Notes: generated by a model from the letters alone, not told the origin. DNA of 36,209 nucleotides from Oscillospiraceae bacterium (GCA_022508885.1 JAFLUG010000011.1:1-36209); one strand, 5' to 3'. Positions 8,791-17,991 are shown, counted from the first letter of the stretch. Made by a program: numbers and translations.

Positions 8791-11430
8791 ATGTCTAATA
8801 ATTTTGGTTTGTATTATCCAATGGCGTCACCATCATCACCACAGCCGAGATATGGGCAACCACCTCGTCCGCCTTTTACGGTAAATAGCAGCGATTCGTA
8901 TGAAGATGAGTACCATGATACATTAGAAACAACAATCTTATTTCCGGATGACAACAAAGAGCACATGATACTGGGAGTCGATGTAAGCACTATTAGTGAA
9001 CATCATAAACAAGTCACAGATTGCAACGGGTCGGAGTTTGGTAATAAAGGCAAGAGAGCAAGATCTTTAAAGTATAAGATCTTGTCTGACGGTTGTATCA
9101 GCCTTATACAAGTTTGGAGATCCTTTGACGAGAAGGGCGTTGAATACCAGCCTATGTGCGAGGTTGATATTATCTACCGCGAACCTATAAAGAAGCTTTG
9201 GCTGAATGTTAATGACATTTACCACAAGGACACTGCTCTACGCAAAGTATTGGAAGACAACGGCATCAGTTTCCGTAAGGACGGTTTTAGATTATGGTGC
9301 GAAAAGTTCAGCGAAGAGGTACATAAAGCCACGCCTCAGATATGCTATCTTGACTTTTATAAGGATAGCGAAGGTAGGTGGCATCATTCCAAAGATAAGG
9401 AAATCGCACAAAAAGCCGCCGATTCACTGGGGATTTTAGAACGGCTCGGAATTGACTTTACGGAAATTTCCGACGACTCCTTTCTTAGACTTACGCTATT
9501 ATTATACGGTATATGCGGAAGCCTTGCCGTTGTGATTCGCAGTATGGGGATTACTCCTATCGCAAAGCCGACGATAGTTTATCCGGAAGGCAGTGTGGCA
9601 CTTAACGACCTAAAGGCACTCTATTGTTCGGACAGCAACTATCCTCTTATACCGGACAAGTCGTTTGAAATCAAGATCCTTACCCTTCGTAATGAGGTAG
9701 TATTGGTACAGCTATCGAACAGCGAATATATGAGCAACAAGTGTCTTGAAGCCTTGTCTAACCACGATTTGGATTTAACTGCTCTCCCTATCCTACTCTC
9801 CGAAAACGAAAAGTATTTCAGCGGCAGAAATGATATACTGCTGTTGAACTACGATATTACGGCTATGGGCTGTATAAGCGACATACAGTGCTGGGCGGTA
9901 CGCGCTCTGCTGAATGATTCGAGCCTTGATAAAAGGATCAAGAATAGCTTTGATAGATACTTTATAATGCTCGAACAGGATACGGAAACGGTTTCAGTAA
10001 GAAACCTCGTCGCTTTGCTTATGGCTATGGCAGAAGTATACTTGCCGCGTATGGGTGTTATCGAAGAAAAGTTAGTATCTGTTATGCAGAAATACTATAG
10101 GTATCTTACCGAAAGCGTAGGCTCGTCGTCGGTAATAAAAGAGCGCCTTAAAGAATTCCTGCTCTCAAGGCGAGATATTCCTATCAAACCTTACCGCAGC
10201 GACTCTGCTCCTCGAGAAAATGTTATTTACTCTAAGGACGATATGCTTTTATTTCCACGAAGCGCTTTTATACATACCGCTAAAAGATGCGGGACAAACG
10301 GAACATCTTTAGCAGAGCTTTTATCCAACAACGATATTCTTATGAGAAACACGGGAGGCAATACACTGAATATGCGCCATGGCGGCAATACTTACCGTAT
10401 GTATGCCGTAAAATGCTCAGAGCTGTTCGATATCGGCGAGCTTCGACCGATGTGTGTAAACGAGTTTGAGCCGAAACCTCTGTATAAGCTGCCCATAGGA
10501 GAAGTAAACGGATATGAAATCTTTTTCGATATCTACTCATGTAACAGCAAAAATAACAATTCGTTTGCACTGATTACGGGAGTTACCGGCTCAGGAAAGT
10601 CCACTCTTTGTGAGACTATCGCAGTAAAAGCGGCAGAAGAAGGGTTGGCTGTGGTATGCTTGGGCGTTGAAGATCCATTTCCGTATTCGGATTACAACTT
10701 TTTTGAGCCTGCGGAAGATGAAGAAGTTTCTTTAAAGCGCTTTTCCGAGGAGCTGTATGCCATGCTAAGCGATGAGGAAAAAGAGCTTGCGGATACAGCT
10801 TTGGAGCTGATAAGAGAGCTGGACCTCAAAAGCTATGAGGATATCCTTAACAACTTTACCGCGCTTATATACGGAGAGGAATGTAAGGACAGCCTATTAG
10901 CTAAGGCAAGTGATGTGTTCGAACGGATTTCGGGCTTTTCGTGGAAAAAGGCAGTTATTGACGGAGAAATATCCCGTGTAGTTGTGCATACTCGTGAAGA
11001 AGCCGACCGATTGCTATTAGATTTCTTTAATTATAAGGCAAAGCAAGCGGAGGTTCGTTACACGATTTTGTTGCTTGACGAGGTACAGGAGTTCTCTTGG
11101 GATGGCAAATCGCCGCTTGTGTCGAAAATTCTCCGTCAGGGAAGAAAGTACGGGATCGTCGGAATACTTTCAACTCAGTATCTTACCGCAGATAACGGAA
11201 AGAATATAGCTTCCGCTTTAAAGCAAATCGAAACGCATTTTGTTTTCCGCCCGTCCGATGCTCTTGCCTCGGCAAAGCAACTGGGGTACACATCCGACAA
11301 GGATTTCAGAATACGAAATGTTCTGGAAATGCTTGATGCAGGAAAAGTTATGGCGAAGGGTCATATATCCACGGAAATATGCGCTTTAAACTATCCTGTA
11401 AGGTTTACTGTTAATAAGGAAGAGACATAA
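8791..11430 (+). CDS. HerA/FtsK-type ATPase of the integrative element
   Basis: An 879-residue protein. The first 30 residues are proline- and serine-rich and probably disordered. Residues about 60-550 show no motif I can name. The C-terminal third is a HerA/FtsK-like ATPase: GVTGSGKST near residue 596 (Walker A), ILLLDEVQEF near 758 (Walker B) and a GRKYGIVGILSTQYL segment near 785 that is typical of HerA, VirB4 and TraG relatives. No membrane segment is evident. Such ATPases pump DNA or protein; here it may move or partition element DNA, or supply a minimal transfer function. The start is clear, with GGAGG six bases before the ATG. It lies between the replication gene and excisionase/integrase, all on one strand. 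Confidence 0.75.
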   Translation: MSNNFGLYYPMASPSSPQPRYGQPPRPPFTVNSSDSYEDEYHDTLETTILFPDDNKEHMILGVDVSTISEHHKQVTDCNGSEFGNKGKRARSLKYKILSDGCISLIQVWRSFDEKGVEYQPMCEVDIIYREPIKKLWLNVNDIYHKDTALRKVLEDNGISFRKDGFRLWCEKFSEEVHKATPQICYLDFYKDSEGRWHHSKDKEIAQKAADSLGILERLGIDFTEISDDSFLRLTLLLYGICGSLAVVIRSMGITPIAKPTIVYPEGSVALNDLKALYCSDSNYPLIPDKSFEIKILTLRNEVVLVQLSNSEYMSNKCLEALSNHDLDLTALPILLSENEKYFSGRNDILLLNYDITAMGCISDIQCWAVRALLNDSSLDKRIKNSFDRYFIMLEQDTETVSVRNLVALLMAMAEVYLPRMGVIEEKLVSVMQKYYRYLTESVGSSSVIKERLKEFLLSRRDIPIKPYRSDSAPRENVIYSKDDMLLFPRSAFIHTAKRCGTNGTSLAELLSNNDILMRNTGGNTLNMRHGGNTYRMYAVKCSELFDIGELRPMCVNEFEPKPLYKLPIGEVNGYEIFFDIYSCNSKNNNSFALITGVTGSGKSTLCETIAVKAAEEGLAVVCLGVEDPFPYSDYNFFEPAEDEEVSLKRFSEELYAMLSDEEKELADTALELIRELDLKSYEDILNNFTALIYGEECKDSLLAKASDVFERISGFSWKKAVIDGEISRVVVHTREEADRLLLDFFNYKAKQAEVRYTILLLDEVQEFSWDGKSPLVSKILRQGRKYGIVGILSTQYLTADNGKNIASALKQIETHFVFRPSDALASAKQLGYTSDKDFRIRNVLEMLDAGKVMAKGHISTEICALNYPVRFTVNKEET

Positions 11431-11504
11431 AAGCTGCTAATGTCTTAAGTTTCAATGATATATTATAACAGTGAAACAACAACTTAAGTTAAGGAGGAGA
11501 ATAT

Positions 11505-11846
11505 ATGAATGAAGAACAGGTAATTATCCCCGAAAGGGAGGCTTCCGTGGAAGCGGCGGTGAGGGAGACGATGTTCATTCCGTCGCTTCAAGAGATTCCG
11601 CTGATGAACACGATAACCGACACCGCTAAGCTCTGCCGTAGGTTCAATATCGGACTTACCGATTGGCAGATACGAAAGCTCTGCGAAAACGGCGTTATCC
11701 CTTTTATCAAGTTCGGCTCTAAGCGCATGATAAACTGGAATATCCTTATGCGCTATGTCAACTCAGGCGGAGAGTTCAACGAACCTCCTAAGGTCGAGCA
11801 GGAACCCGGGATTATCGCACGAATTCCCGAAAAACTGAGAGCGTGA
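11505..11846 (+). CDS. xis: Excisionase-like DNA-binding protein
   Basis: A 113-residue protein. Residues about 35-90 form a winged-helix DNA-binding domain of the excisionase type (DTAKLCRRFNIGLTDWQIRKLCENGVIPFIKFGSKRMINW). The N-terminal 30 residues are acidic and the C-terminal tail is proline-rich. It ends ten bases before the integrase ATG, so the two are almost certainly co-transcribed, as expected for a directionality factor. AAGGAGGAG gives a strong ribosome site. The 74-base gap upstream holds an inverted repeat (GTTTCA at 11451-11456 with TGAAAC at 11472-11477) flanked by two CTTAAG sites, a possible operator. The gene symbol is functional, not a close-homologue claim. Confidence 0.75.
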   Translation: MNEEQVIIPEREASVEAAVRETMFIPSLQEIPLMNTITDTAKLCRRFNIGLTDWQIRKLCENGVIPFIKFGSKRMINWNILMRYVNSGGEFNEPPKVEQEPGIIARIPEKLRA

Positions 11847-11856
11847 GGTGAAGTCT

Positions 11857-13242
11857 ATGGCGTATATCGAAAAAAGAAACGGCAGCTATCGGATCCGCGT
11901 TTCCGACGGCTATGACAATGTAACATGCAAACGCCGCTTCAAAGAGTTTACCTGGACACCGCCCAAGGGAATGTCCGAGCGTCAAATCAAAGAGGAATTG
12001 AATCGTCAAGCCGTACTGTTTGAGGAAAAATGCCGCCGCGGAGCTATTCTCGACGACAAAATAACACTCAAGCAGTTTGCCAAGCGGTGGCGCTCGGACT
12101 ATGCCGAGGTAAGTCTCAAGAAAACCACCCTCGCGCATTACGACTATCTTTTGGAGCGGATTCTTGACGCTCTGGGACACATCAAGCTCTGTGGTATCAC
12201 TCCCGCGCATATCAACGCGTTTTATGCTAATCTGCGGGAATGCGGTATGCGGATAAACAACAAATGCCGCTGTAAGACTAATCTGCGAGAGCTGCTTGAC
12301 GAAGCTAAGGTAGTACGAAAAAAGCTTTCCGAATATTCGGGAGTTTCGCTTACGACCATCGAGGCTGCCGAAAAGGGCGAGGTTATCAGCAAGGATACGG
12401 CGGAGCGGCTTGCCGAAACGCTGAATATCGGTTACGGTGAGCTGTTTACCTCCGTTTATTCTGACAAGCCCCTATCGTCCAAAACGCTTCTGCATTATCA
12501 TCGGCTGCTCAACTCGATTTTTGAAAAGGCGGTGAAATGGAATGTGCTTGCGGACAATCCCTGTAAGCATGTTGAAGCGCCGAAGCTCACCAAACACGAA
12601 GCGAAATTTCTTGACGAGGAGCAGACAAGGAGGCTGCTTACCGAGCTTGAAACCGCGCCGTATCAGTACCGCGTGATGGTGAATATGCTGTTGTTTACGG
12701 GAGCGCGGCGCGGTGAGATTTGCGGGCTGAGGTGGAGCGATGTTGACTTTGAAAGAAAGACCATACATATCCAGAACAACTCGCTCTATCTCCCCGACTA
12801 TGGGATGTACGAAGATACTCCTAAAACCCAAAGCTCTATTCGGACGGTAAATATTCCGCAGGAGGTTGTGGATTTGCTTGTAGAGCATCGCAAGCACCAG
12901 GAGTTTGACAGACGGCGTTTTGGCGATAAGTGGACGGAAAACGGAATGGTGTTCACACAGGTGAATGGCAAGCCAATTCACCCAAGCACCATTTCCGCAT
13001 GGCTGAGAAAATTCTGCAAGCAGCGCGGGCTACCTCATATCAACCCCCATATGCTCCGTCACACCTCGGCTACCCTGCTGCTTATGCAAGGACTGCCGCT
13101 CAAAGCGGTTTCGGGCAGATTGGGACACGCTCAGACCTCAACCACAAGCGACATCTACGGGCACTGTCTGCAATCGGTCGATGAAATAGCCGCTAATGCT
13201 CTCGGGGAAATCCTAAAGAAAAAGGACGAGGAAAACAAGTAA
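11857..13242 (+). CDS. int: Tyrosine integrase with an inserted HTH domain
   Basis: A 461-residue phage-type tyrosine recombinase. It has an arm-binding N-terminus (MAYIEKRNGSYRIRVSDGYD), a SAM-like core-binding domain and a complete catalytic domain: Arg in GARRGEICGLRW (near residue 285), HxxR in PHMLRHTS (near 397), His in LGHAQTS and the nucleophile Tyr in DIYGHC (near 432). Unusually, an XRE-like helix-turn-helix (LSEYSGVSLTTIEAAEKG ... AETLNIGYGELF, residues about 145-200) interrupts the core-binding domain. The ATG at 11857 has GAGGTG six bases upstream and is preferred to the GTG at 11848. It is the last gene of the element, followed by a strong terminator. The attachment site was not identified. 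Confidence 0.9.
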   Translation: MAYIEKRNGSYRIRVSDGYDNVTCKRRFKEFTWTPPKGMSERQIKEELNRQAVLFEEKCRRGAILDDKITLKQFAKRWRSDYAEVSLKKTTLAHYDYLLERILDALGHIKLCGITPAHINAFYANLRECGMRINNKCRCKTNLRELLDEAKVVRKKLSEYSGVSLTTIEAAEKGEVISKDTAERLAETLNIGYGELFTSVYSDKPLSSKTLLHYHRLLNSIFEKAVKWNVLADNPCKHVEAPKLTKHEAKFLDEEQTRRLLTELETAPYQYRVMVNMLLFTGARRGEICGLRWSDVDFERKTIHIQNNSLYLPDYGMYEDTPKTQSSIRTVNIPQEVVDLLVEHRKHQEFDRRRFGDKWTENGMVFTQVNGKPIHPSTISAWLRKFCKQRGLPHINPHMLRHTSATLLLMQGLPLKAVSGRLGHAQTSTTSDIYGHCLQSVDEIAANALGEILKKKDEENK

Positions 13243-13263
13243 CTTTGTTTTCCGAAATTTAAA

Positions 13264-13308
13264 AGCAGCGAACCTTTCCGTTTGCGGAGTTGGTTCGCTG
13301 CTTATTTT
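13264..13308. terminator. Bidirectional terminator between integrase and ADP-ribosylglycohydrolase
   Basis: A perfect 11-bp stem (13264-13274 with 13292-13302), extended by an inner TCCG/CGGA pairing, is followed by TATTTTTTT on the plus strand and TTTAAATTT on the minus strand. It serves the convergent genes on both sides. Confidence 0.85.
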
Positions 13309-13331
13309 TTTGAATTCTATCCATAATTGGG

Positions 13332-14450
13332 TTACGATTTACCGCCATACGATATCTCAATATATTTACTCGCCCACAGCTCATCACGCGGGCCGTATTC
13401 GGACATCGGGCAATCGTTATAAAGGTCCTCCGCTATTTCGAGAATTACATCTTTCAGCTCCAGCCTGTCGAGAAATTTCTGCGGAATAGCGTCAATACCG
13501 AGTGCCGCTCCAAGGATATTTCCCGCAACCGCACCTGTTGAATCGCTGTCGCCGTCATGATTGACCGCGGCAATTATCGCTTTTTCAAAGTTGTCGGAAT
13601 ATTTTATCGCGCAGTAAACAGCAATCGCGAGGGTCTCCTCAGCAACCCAGCCCTCGCCAAGCTGACGAATAGCGTCAATATCGTTATCGGAACTAACCGC
13701 AAGGTCTGCCGCTTTTTCCATGAGCTTATGGAATTGCCTGAGATATTCCGATTCTTTGAATACTTTTATTATTGAAACGACCGAATCCGCGACCGCGTCA
13801 AGCACAGAAATTTTATCGTTTTTCGCAAGCAGATTTATAATATGCACTAAAGCCGCAGCGGGTATGTATCCCAACTCATGCCCATGAGTTATTGCCGCCA
13901 CTTTTGCGCCGATGAGGTCTATCTCCGTTTGCTTCATTTTATCATAATTACCGTTCGCGAAATAAAGACCTATGGGCGCTGCACGCATAACTCCGCCACA
14001 GCCCTTGCTATTGTTTATCGGATTTTCCATAGTGCCTTCTTTGGTCTGAGACAAAGCGGACAGACAGGTATTTCCGGGCGCTCTGCGGCTGAACATCTCA
14101 GTGATATTTACCAGCCACGAGTATTTTATATTTCCGGACAGCGGATAATTTTCCTTCTGCGTACGATACCAATCCCGATAGCTGTAAGAAATATATCCCT
14201 CATAAGGTCCCATAATGCCGCGGTTCATGCCTCTTGTTGTCCCGACGAGCAGCCCCGTCGCAGTGAAAAGCGTCATCTGAGTATCATCGGATATTTCCGC
14301 AATGTCGTTACGGAGTTCATATTCTGTTATCCCGCTCTCACCATATTTTTTGAAGATTGCATCCGCCGACATAAACTCCACAGCATACCCAAGCGCATCT
14401 CCAACTGCTCCGCCGATAAGACAGCCTTTGAATTTATTCAAGTCGCGCAT
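13332..14450 (-). CDS. ADP-ribosylglycohydrolase family protein
   Basis: A 372-residue protein of the DraG/ARH family, which removes ADP-ribose from proteins, nucleic acids or small molecules. The family signatures are present: GCLIGGAVGDALGYAVEF at the start, SDDTQMTLFTA near residue 54 (metal-binding aspartates), NNSKGCGGVMRAAPIG in the middle and HDGDSDSTGAVAGNILGA near residue 300 (second metal site). The length is within the usual range, so it is probably active. A TATAAT-like box lies upstream on the minus strand with no clear -35. The nuclease-helicase and MazG-like genes upstream run the same way, with an 87-base gap, so shared transcription is possible. It may act in defence or in stress recovery; the substrate cannot be read from the sequence. 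Confidence 0.9.
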   Translation of the reverse strand: MRDLNKFKGCLIGGAVGDALGYAVEFMSADAIFKKYGESGITEYELRNDIAEISDDTQMTLFTATGLLVGTTRGMNRGIMGPYEGYISYSYRDWYRTQKENYPLSGNIKYSWLVNITEMFSRRAPGNTCLSALSQTKEGTMENPINNSKGCGGVMRAAPIGLYFANGNYDKMKQTEIDLIGAKVAAITHGHELGYIPAAALVHIINLLAKNDKISVLDAVADSVVSIIKVFKESEYLRQFHKLMEKAADLAVSSDNDIDAIRQLGEGWVAEETLAIAVYCAIKYSDNFEKAIIAAVNHDGDSDSTGAVAGNILGAALGIDAIPQKFLDRLELKDVILEIAEDLYNDCPMSEYGPRDELWASKYIEISYGGKS

Positions 14451-14537
14451 TTATATCACTCTTTTCGAGATAGATTATATACTTAAATTATACAGCAAGA
14501 AGTGTGAGTTTGTTGTAATAAACTGATAAGTTTTTTA

Positions 14538-16784
14538 CTATTTCCAATACCTCTCCAACGCATCATAACAGCATGTCATAAGCATTTCAGCATCAGCTTC
14601 CGACCAGTCTTTCATAATACTCTTGTCAATTTGAAGTATACCGAGATACTTAGAGTGACGCATATAGCCCATTCCCTCAAAGCGGTTGAAGGGCATTGAA
14701 AGGATCAGCCGTTCTACATCTTTTTCCGTGTAGTTGCCTTTAGTGAAAATACAGTTTTTCTTTTCAGCAGGTAGTCCGTTCCTAACGCGTTCTTCGTAAT
14801 ACCATGCAAAAGAGTCTACCACATCCGCTAAATGAACTTCTCCGTTTTCATTCATATTCGATAAAAAGGAAATAATGAACACAGGTTTATATGAATAGGA
14901 CATCTGCATTTCTTTGCAAAAATCGAGAAAGAGCTGTTTGCGGTTTGCGGCGGTAATCTCCGTCCAGCCGAATTTCTGACAGTATTCCTTTACCCGCTCA
15001 CGGTTAAAGTAATGCAAAGTTCTGTGCTCACTGATCGGCACATCCATATCGGGAACAATTTTACCTTCTTTTATGTATCTGCTTATTGTTTCGTCCTGTG
15101 CTGTCACATGACGCACAAGCTCCATTTCAGAATACATTTCATTCGCCTTATCCTGCCAGTTGAAGATATTGATTATTTCATAATCCAAAGCATGAATCGG
15201 ATAGTCAACCAAAACAGCAGGCTTTTCGCCTTTTTTTAACATATCCTTATCCCATTTGATACCATGCTTTGTTCCAAGCACAAGTCCTCCCGGAACATAT
15301 TCGGAAACATTAAGCAGACGGTGAAGCGAATACGGGCAGTTGAACATATTTGCATTATCCACAAAGTCAAATACCATAAGGAACTCCTTGCCTTCGTGTG
15401 TGCGCATTCCTCTGCCTAACTGCTGCATATAGATTGTTTTTGACATAGTAGGACGAGCCATAAACAGAACCTCTGTTATCGGGCTGTCCCAACCTTCATT
15501 TAACAGATCGCAAGCACATAGAACTTGTATATTCTTTTCTGCATAGTCTTTCAGAATTTGCTTCCTTAATTGTGCTTTTGTGCTTCCGGAAACAGCCTCT
15601 GCTCTTACTCCGCCTTCTCGGAGCAATTCTGCTATCGTATTCGCGTGATTTACCGAGGTACAGAATATAACCGTAGACTTACCGTAAGCGTATTCCATGT
15701 AGGTGTCTACAATAAGATTATTCCTATCGGGAATAACGATGGTCTCTTCAAGGTCAAGTGAGTTATACTTAAAGCCATTGATGCGAACATCTGACATGTT
15801 GATGTTTGTTTTTACACGAATACAGCGAACCTCACATAGAACGCCCGTCTCAACTGCATCTTTAATGTCAAGCTTATGTGCCACATTTTGAAAAACCTCA
15901 AGAAGATCTTCTCCGTCAGCCCGTTCAGGCGTTGCGGTGAGTCCAAGTGTAAACTTAGGACGGAAATAGGTAAGAATCTTAGTGTAACTCTTGGCTGAAG
16001 CGTGATGACATTCATCAATAATCAGATACTCAAAATCGTCGGGTTTGAATTGATCAAGGTTTCGGATTATGCTCTGAACACTGCCGCATACTACATAAGT
16101 ATCTGTGTCGTGATAATTTTCATAAAATCTGCCTACAGAAACATCTTTCCAAAGCGATCCAAAATTCTTCGTGCCCTGCTCGACCAGTTCCTTTGTATGA
16201 GCGAGAAATAGCACCCTCTTTCCTATCTGCTTGGCGTCCAACACTCCGATTGCTGATTTACCGGAGCCTGTTGCACCCTGCACGAGAGCAATAGTCTTTC
16301 CATCATCACGCATTTTGGCAAGATTTGCGAGTGCCTCCTCCTGATGCTCGCGCAATTCAAAAACAACGCCTTTTTGTGCGGGCGTATCGCCGTCAAAGTA
16401 TGTTAATGCGGGAGAATAACCGAGGAAGGTTATCAGCTCATCCTTTACTCGCTCAGGCGTTTTTTGAAGTTGTGTATCAGTCCAGCGAAATACCCGCCAG
16501 CCCTCAAAAATCATGCTATTTTGTTTTAGCAGGTCATCAACATACTTTTCCTGTGAAACCTTGTCCGGATTGTGCCAAACTTCCCCGTCAATCTCAAAAG
16601 CAACCTTGCCGTCCTCAGTCATTATGGCAAAATCAATCGTTCTGTGGTTACCGTAAATATCAACAAAAGGGTGCTGCAAATACACAAATTGACCTTTTTC
16701 CTCTCCGAATGCCTCGCAGAAAAGTTGTGCAAATTTTTCCTCAGCACCGCTGTCACCGGCACGGTCAGCTCTCTTCACTGCCAC
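14538..16784 (-). CDS. Nuclease-helicase fusion (DUF559-like plus SF2 helicase)
   Basis: A 748-residue fusion. Residues about 20-120 resemble a DUF559/Vsr-type PD-(D/E)XK nuclease: YGNHRTIDFAIM, then VAFEIDGEVWH, then GWRVFRWTD. Residues about 135-480 are a superfamily-2 helicase: Walker A GATGSGKSAIG, LFLAHTKELVEQ, DECHHASAKSY, LTATPERADGED and QLGRGMRTHEG. The last 250 residues have no motif I can name. The start is uncertain: TTG at 16790 is too close to the ribosome site AAAGGAG, so the GTG at 16784 is chosen. It overlaps the MazG-like gene by 20 bases, implying coupled translation. The fusion suggests DNA processing, perhaps restriction-like defence. Confidence 0.8.
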   Translation of the reverse strand: MAVKRADRAGDSGAEEKFAQLFCEAFGEEKGQFVYLQHPFVDIYGNHRTIDFAIMTEDGKVAFEIDGEVWHNPDKVSQEKYVDDLLKQNSMIFEGWRVFRWTDTQLQKTPERVKDELITFLGYSPALTYFDGDTPAQKGVVFELREHQEEALANLAKMRDDGKTIALVQGATGSGKSAIGVLDAKQIGKRVLFLAHTKELVEQGTKNFGSLWKDVSVGRFYENYHDTDTYVVCGSVQSIIRNLDQFKPDDFEYLIIDECHHASAKSYTKILTYFRPKFTLGLTATPERADGEDLLEVFQNVAHKLDIKDAVETGVLCEVRCIRVKTNINMSDVRINGFKYNSLDLEETIVIPDRNNLIVDTYMEYAYGKSTVIFCTSVNHANTIAELLREGGVRAEAVSGSTKAQLRKQILKDYAEKNIQVLCACDLLNEGWDSPITEVLFMARPTMSKTIYMQQLGRGMRTHEGKEFLMVFDFVDNANMFNCPYSLHRLLNVSEYVPGGLVLGTKHGIKWDKDMLKKGEKPAVLVDYPIHALDYEIINIFNWQDKANEMYSEMELVRHVTAQDETISRYIKEGKIVPDMDVPISEHRTLHYFNRERVKEYCQKFGWTEITAANRKQLFLDFCKEMQMSYSYKPVFIISFLSNMNENGEVHLADVVDSFAWYYEERVRNGLPAEKKNCIFTKGNYTEKDVERLILSMPFNRFEGMGYMRHSKYLGILQIDKSIMKDWSEADAEMLMTCCYDALERYWK

Positions 16785-17094
16785 TGTCAATCACTCCTTT
16801 AAGCCTAAGCCTCTTTTCAAATCCACCGCGCTTTTCAGCCTTTTCCTTTCTAACCTGCTCCAATTCCTCAACGGAATACCCACGAGCGACAACGACTGCA
16901 TATATTACCTCAAGCAAATCCGCAAGCTCATCAAGCGACTTATCCGCCTGATATTCGGCAAGCTCTTCATTTAACTTCCTGTCAAGATATTGAATATATG
17001 TATCCGTGTTCATTTCTTCTGTGATACACTTCTTCCCGGAAGCCTCAATGATTTCAGGTATTTTATCCCTGATAAGTTTATTGTATTCGATCAT
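16765..17094 (-). CDS. MazG-like nucleoside triphosphate pyrophosphohydrolase
   Basis: A 109-residue protein of the all-alpha NTP pyrophosphohydrolase (MazG/PRA-PH) superfamily, which cleaves nucleoside triphosphates to monophosphates. The opening YNKLIRDKIPEII is typical of a widespread subgroup, and the metal-binding acidic residues are present in LNEELAEY (EE) and LDELADLLEVIYAV (E..D). The start is set by TAGGTGAT six bases before the ATG and a consensus promoter at 17174-17202. Its 3' end overlaps the nuclease-helicase gene. Members are usually house-cleaning enzymes, but the coupling here hints at a joint role. Confidence 0.85.
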   Translation of the reverse strand: MIEYNKLIRDKIPEIIEASGKKCITEEMNTDTYIQYLDRKLNEELAEYQADKSLDELADLLEVIYAVVVARGYSVEELEQVRKEKAEKRGGFEKRLRLKGVIDSGSEES

Positions 17095-17173
17095 AATTAT
17101 ATCACCTAATTAAAACAGTGTTTCTCTCGCGGTTTAACGAGTTCTTTGTAAGTTATGAATTTCACCAATTCAT

Positions 17174-17202
17174 ATTGTACCATATTTTTGCAAAGAAATC
17201 AA
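17174..17202 (-). promoter_or_regulatory. Promoter of the MazG-like/nuclease-helicase operon
   Basis: On the minus strand TTGATT (17202-17197), a 17-base spacer and TACAAT (17179-17174), about 80 bases before the ATG at 17094. Confidence 0.65.
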
Positions 17203-17248
17203 TAATAAATTGTGAAAAAGGCGGTATAATCAAAGTTTGCAATCCTTG

Positions 17249-17277
17249 TTGACTTTTCTCTCACTTTCTGATACAAT
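17249..17277 (+). promoter_or_regulatory. Promoter of the GNAT gene
   Basis: TTGACT (17249-17254), a 17-base spacer and TACAAT (17272-17277); transcription would start near 17284, about 46 bases before the ATG. Confidence 0.7.
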
Positions 17278-17329
17278 AAAAACAGCCATCAATTTGCCTA
17301 TATAAAGCGGAATTTGCAGGTCTTGAATT

Positions 17330-17773
17330 ATGGAAATTGTTGAAGTTAAAACCGATAAGAAAAAGTATATAAAGCTGCTTCTTCTCACAGATGAGCAGGA
17401 GGATATGATTGACCGCTATCTGGAAAGAGGGACGATGTATGTTCTTGATGATGACGGCGTTAAGACGGAATGTGTTGTCGTTGAAACATCAAGCGAAATT
17501 CTGGAGATAAAGAATATTGCAACTGACCCAAATTATCAGAGAAAAGGCTACGGTAAAATGCTGATTAATTTTATCGTTTCAAAATATTCGGAGCAATACG
17601 CTGTTCTCCGGGTCGGCACGGGGAACAGCCCATTGACGGTTCCTTTTTATGAAAAATGCGGATTCAGGCGCTCGCATACCATAAAGAATTTCTTCATTGA
17701 CAATTACGATCATCCGATATACGAATGCGGTGCACAGCTTATAGACATGATCTATTTGCAAAGGGAATTATAA
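17330..17773 (+). CDS. GNAT-family N-acetyltransferase
   Basis: A 147-residue acetyltransferase of the GNAT fold. The acetyl-CoA-binding motif A is clear: IKNIATDPNYQRKGYGKMLINFI (Q/RxxGxG/A as QRKGYG, near residue 68), and motif B follows as VPFYEKCGFRRS. The substrate cannot be read. The ribosome site (CAGGT) is weak, so translation may be modest. It is transcribed away from the MazG-like gene with its own promoter; the TauE-like fragment starts two bases after its stop. Confidence 0.85.
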   Translation: MEIVEVKTDKKKYIKLLLLTDEQEDMIDRYLERGTMYVLDDDGVKTECVVVETSSEILEIKNIATDPNYQRKGYGKMLINFIVSKYSEQYAVLRVGTGNSPLTVPFYEKCGFRRSHTIKNFFIDNYDHPIYECGAQLIDMIYLQREL

Positions 17774-17775
17774 AT

Positions 17776-17916
17776 ATGGAATACTTATGGTACATAATCG
17801 CGGCGCTTGGCGCGGGAATAGACACGGGTTTTGAGGGGTTGTCGGCGGCGACCGTAATGGTGCAATACTTATCGTGCTTTGCCTTAGCTTTAGTGGTGAA
17901 ACGGCTCGACAACTGA
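17776..17916 (+). pseudogene. Truncated TauE/SafE-family transporter N-terminus
   Basis: A 46-residue frame two bases after the GNAT stop. Its first 30 residues (MEYLWYIIAALGAGIDTG, then EGLSAATVMV) look like the first membrane helix and conserved loop of a TauE/SafE-type anion exporter, which is normally about 250 residues. The sequence then diverges and stops. No rest of the transporter is seen downstream, so this is most likely a remnant. It could instead be a small one-helix membrane protein. Confidence 0.5.
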
Positions 17917-17991
17917 GCTGTTTATGCTAAGCTAATACAATACGGTTACGGTGTCTGTGGCGATACTGACGGTATTACTGTTTATAACGAT

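Noticed and set aside
5446-13328. TCCATAATT at 5446-5454 and 13320-13328 as direct repeats bounding the integrative element
   Set aside because: Only nine AT-rich bases, and the left copy lies across the start codon of the orphan gene; chance is likely.
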